Origin: Paenibacillus silvisoli
GTDB lineage: Bacteria > Bacillota > Bacilli > Paenibacillales > Paenibacillaceae
NCBI RefSeq assembly: GCF_030866765.1
Contig: NZ_CP133017.1
Span: 1,703,001-1,767,000 of the forward strand
Length of the DNA stretch: 64,000 nucleotides
Direction: 5' to 3'
Numbering within the stretch: the first letter of the stretch is position 1; the number at the start of each line of letters is the position of its first letter. The notes under the pieces were generated by a model. It was not told the origin of the DNA. It did not search any database and saw only the letters and a list, made by a program, of their open reading frames with translations. Below are positions 62,580 through 64,000 of this stretch, piece by piece. The position numbers were made by a program, and so were the translations under genes.

Positions 62580-63734
62580 ATGCCAGGAGTAAGCACGAGA
62601 ACGCAAAATCATACAGCAGCCGCTGAGGTGCTTGGGGTTCCCCTTGTCCGTACGACGCGAGGCCAATGGGTGGAAAATGTGCACAGCGGCCATGCCGCGG
62701 TCGTCAGCAGCGACGGCGAGCTACTCGCGCATGTGGGGGATGCGTCGATTTGGACGTACATGCGATCGACCGCGAAGCCGATCCAGGCGCTGCCTTCGGT
62801 GCTGGGCGGCGTTATAGACGCATACGGGCTTGATGACGCGGCGATCGCGCTTATGTGCGCGTCCCATCAAGGGACTGCGGCGCATGTCGCCGTGCTGGAA
62901 GAGATGCTGGCGCGGACCGGCGTGCTGGAGGAGCAGCTGGTCTTTGGCGAGTCGCTGCCGGCCAGCCAGGAGGCGCGCGACGAGCTGGTGCGGAGCGGCG
63001 GCAAGCCGCGGAAGCTGTATCATGTGTGCGCGGGCAAGCATATCGGCATGCTGGCGCTTTGCAAGCTACGCGGCTGGCCGATGGAGACGTACGCGCAGCC
63101 GGAGCATCCGCTTCAGCAGGAGCTGCTGCGCACCGTTGCGGCGATTGCGGGTCTCGCTCCGGAGGAGATCGGCAGCGCCATCGACGGCTGCGGGCTGCCG
63201 GTGTTCGCGATGCCGATGTGGCGGCTCGCGTTGGTTTACGCGCGCTTTGCCGCTTGGGGCGGTGAAGCGGCGGAGGCGCATGAGCAGGCGGGCGCCGGTG
63301 GCATTGCTGCGCGCGGAGCCGTTGAGGCTGCGGCTGAGGCGGCGGCGGAAATTGCGCCGGTGGCGAACGGCGAAGCTGTCGCCTTGGCGGCGAAGCGCAT
63401 CGCCTCGGCGATGATCAGCCATCCGGCCTTGGTGGAGGGGCCGGATCGGCTGGCGAGCATCATGCTTGGCGACGGGAACGTCGTCGCCAAGAGCGGCGCG
63501 CAGGGCGTCTTCGTCTTCGCGCTGCGCAAGGAACGGCTGGCCGTCGTCGTCAAGCTCGCCGATGGCGGCGAGACGCCTTGGCCGGAGGCGGTTTGCTCGA
63601 TCCTCGAGCAGCTGCAGCTCGGCGAGGAGCTCGTCGCGCGCATTCGCGGCAGCATCTCGCCCGAGATCCGCAACGACGCGGGCCAGCTCGTCGGGCACCG
63701 CGAGTCTTGCCTGACGCTGCATAGGGACGCGTAA
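62580..63734 (+). CDS. L-asparaginase II family protein (PF06089)
   Basis: A 384-residue protein of the thermolabile asparaginase (Rhizobium etli AnsA-like) family. Key stretches are LVRTTRGQWVENVHSGHAAVV, YMRSTAKPIQALP (about 63), CASHQGT (about 93), HVCAGKHIGMLALC (about 148) and IDGCGLPVFAMP. It would hydrolyse asparagine to aspartate. An Ala/Glu-rich insertion (about 230-265) is G+C-rich and low in complexity. The start is uncertain: the ATG at 62580 has AGGA seven bases upstream; ATGs at 62532 and the frame to 62499 are alternatives. Confidence 0.87.
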   Translation: MPGVSTRTQNHTAAAEVLGVPLVRTTRGQWVENVHSGHAAVVSSDGELLAHVGDASIWTYMRSTAKPIQALPSVLGGVIDAYGLDDAAIALMCASHQGTAAHVAVLEEMLARTGVLEEQLVFGESLPASQEARDELVRSGGKPRKLYHVCAGKHIGMLALCKLRGWPMETYAQPEHPLQQELLRTVAAIAGLAPEEIGSAIDGCGLPVFAMPMWRLALVYARFAAWGGEAAEAHEQAGAGGIAARGAVEAAAEAAAEIAPVANGEAVALAAKRIASAMISHPALVEGPDRLASIMLGDGNVVAKSGAQGVFVFALRKERLAVVVKLADGGETPWPEAVCSILEQLQLGEELVARIRGSISPEIRNDAGQLVGHRESCLTLHRDA

Positions 63735-63860
63735 GAGTTGCTCCCAGAGCAACACATCGGCGGGAATTCGGCGAAATAGGCTAAAGAGTTGCTCCTAGAG
63801 CAACACATCGGCGAAATCAGCCGAAGAGTTGCTCCCAAAGCAACACAACAGCCGGAATCG
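63734..63860. repeat. Three GTTGCTC...GAGCAAC hairpin repeats
   Basis: Units starting AGAGTTGCTC lie at 63734, 63785 and 63825. Each forms a 6-7-bp stem with a short loop (CCA, CTA, CCCAA) and continues ACACATCGGC or ACACAACAGC. They lie behind the asparaginase stop in non-coding DNA. Confidence 0.8.
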
Positions 63861-63863
63861 GCT

Positions 63864-63992
63864 ATTTTGAACGATTTTTCATACAAACTCACCGGATTCA
63901 AAGGTGTTTATGCACATTTTGTATGATGTTTCATACAAAAACGGCGTATCTTGCTTGGTTACCGCTCATTTTGAACGATATTTCATACAAAC
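63864..63992. repeat. ATTTTGAACGAT..TTTCATACAAAC repeats
   Basis: Two near-identical 25-bp copies lie at 63864 and 63968. Between them is a TTGTATGA/TCATACAA hairpin around 63919-63938. With the repeats before them they fill the gene-free right edge of the window. Confidence 0.75.
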
Positions 63993-64000
63993 ACACTGAA

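Noticed and set aside
63734-63860. CRISPR array
   Set aside because: Only three units with unequal spacing (51 and 40 bp), hairpin-type units, and no cas genes.

Overview
The window looks like a chromosome segment from a Paenibacillus-type bacterium (Bacillales, Paenibacillaceae). The evidence is gene content: KapB beside PyrE, a DUF3502-type sugar-binding lipoprotein with LplB/LplC-like permeases and a YesN-like sensor/AraC regulator, an ECF sigma factor paired with a DUF4179 anti-sigma, SGNH and DUF4832 proteins carrying copper-amine-oxidase-like stalk domains, a bactofilin, and strong GGAGG ribosome binding sites with frequent GTG/TTG starts. No rRNA, tRNA, CRISPR, transposase or phage gene was seen.

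Layout. 0.2-3.4 kb: ankyrin protein, methyltransferase, KTSC protein and an SH3-NlpC/P60 cell-wall hydrolase. 3.5-9.5 kb (minus strand): a sugar ABC transporter operon behind a membrane-bound AraC regulator. 9.7-17.7 kb: small metabolic and resistance-type genes, including a cyclase, an APH(6)-like kinase, an ECF sigma/anti-sigma pair, Nudix, GNAT, and an aldo/keto reductase with an AdhR-like MerR regulator and its 19-bp-spacer promoter. 17.7-24.6 kb: diglucosyl-diacylglycerol synthase-like enzyme, kapB, pyrE, a TetR/YhgE pair sharing an operator, and an SGNH hydrolase. 24.9-29.5 kb: gltB.

30.0-56.6 kb is the centrepiece. A Wzx/Wzy-type exopolysaccharide (EPS) operon starts at 30.69 kb, facing away from a divergent XRE regulator. 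It encodes a Wzz-like protein and BY-kinase, GalU, a priming sugar transferase, Fcl and Gmd (GDP-fucose), glycosyltransferases, Wzy, acyltransferases, a TupA-like ATP-grasp ligase, Wzx, UDP-glucose dehydrogenase and a UDP-glucuronate epimerase, ManC, an LCP ligase, VanZ and a DUF4832 protein. The untranslated region after the kinase gene sits where the EAR processive-antitermination RNA lies in the Bacillus eps operon. Two terminator-like hairpins occur inside the downstream operon. Behind it come two more glycosyltransferases, a UDP-glucose-dehydrogenase-like protein that has lost its catalytic cysteine, a DUF1854 protein, a PilZ protein and a small Cys-rich protein. A 15-bp dyad, G[A/T]TAC-N5-GTA[A/T]C, occurs at six promoters or promoter-like regions across this block. 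In two promoters it sits at exactly the same offset over the -10 element, which suggests one regulon.

56.8-64 kb: an ABC exporter, a bactofilin, cardiolipin synthase, an FAD oxidoreductase, a 59-residue protein and an asparaginase. The ABC ATPase and the bactofilin, on opposite strands, share a 40-nt leader (36/40 identical) that could pair with and hide the ribosome binding site. Two unrelated families of short intergenic repeats are present. One has a 50-bp period (window start and 20.77-20.96 kb). The other is a row of GTTGCTC...GAGCAAC hairpins at the window end.
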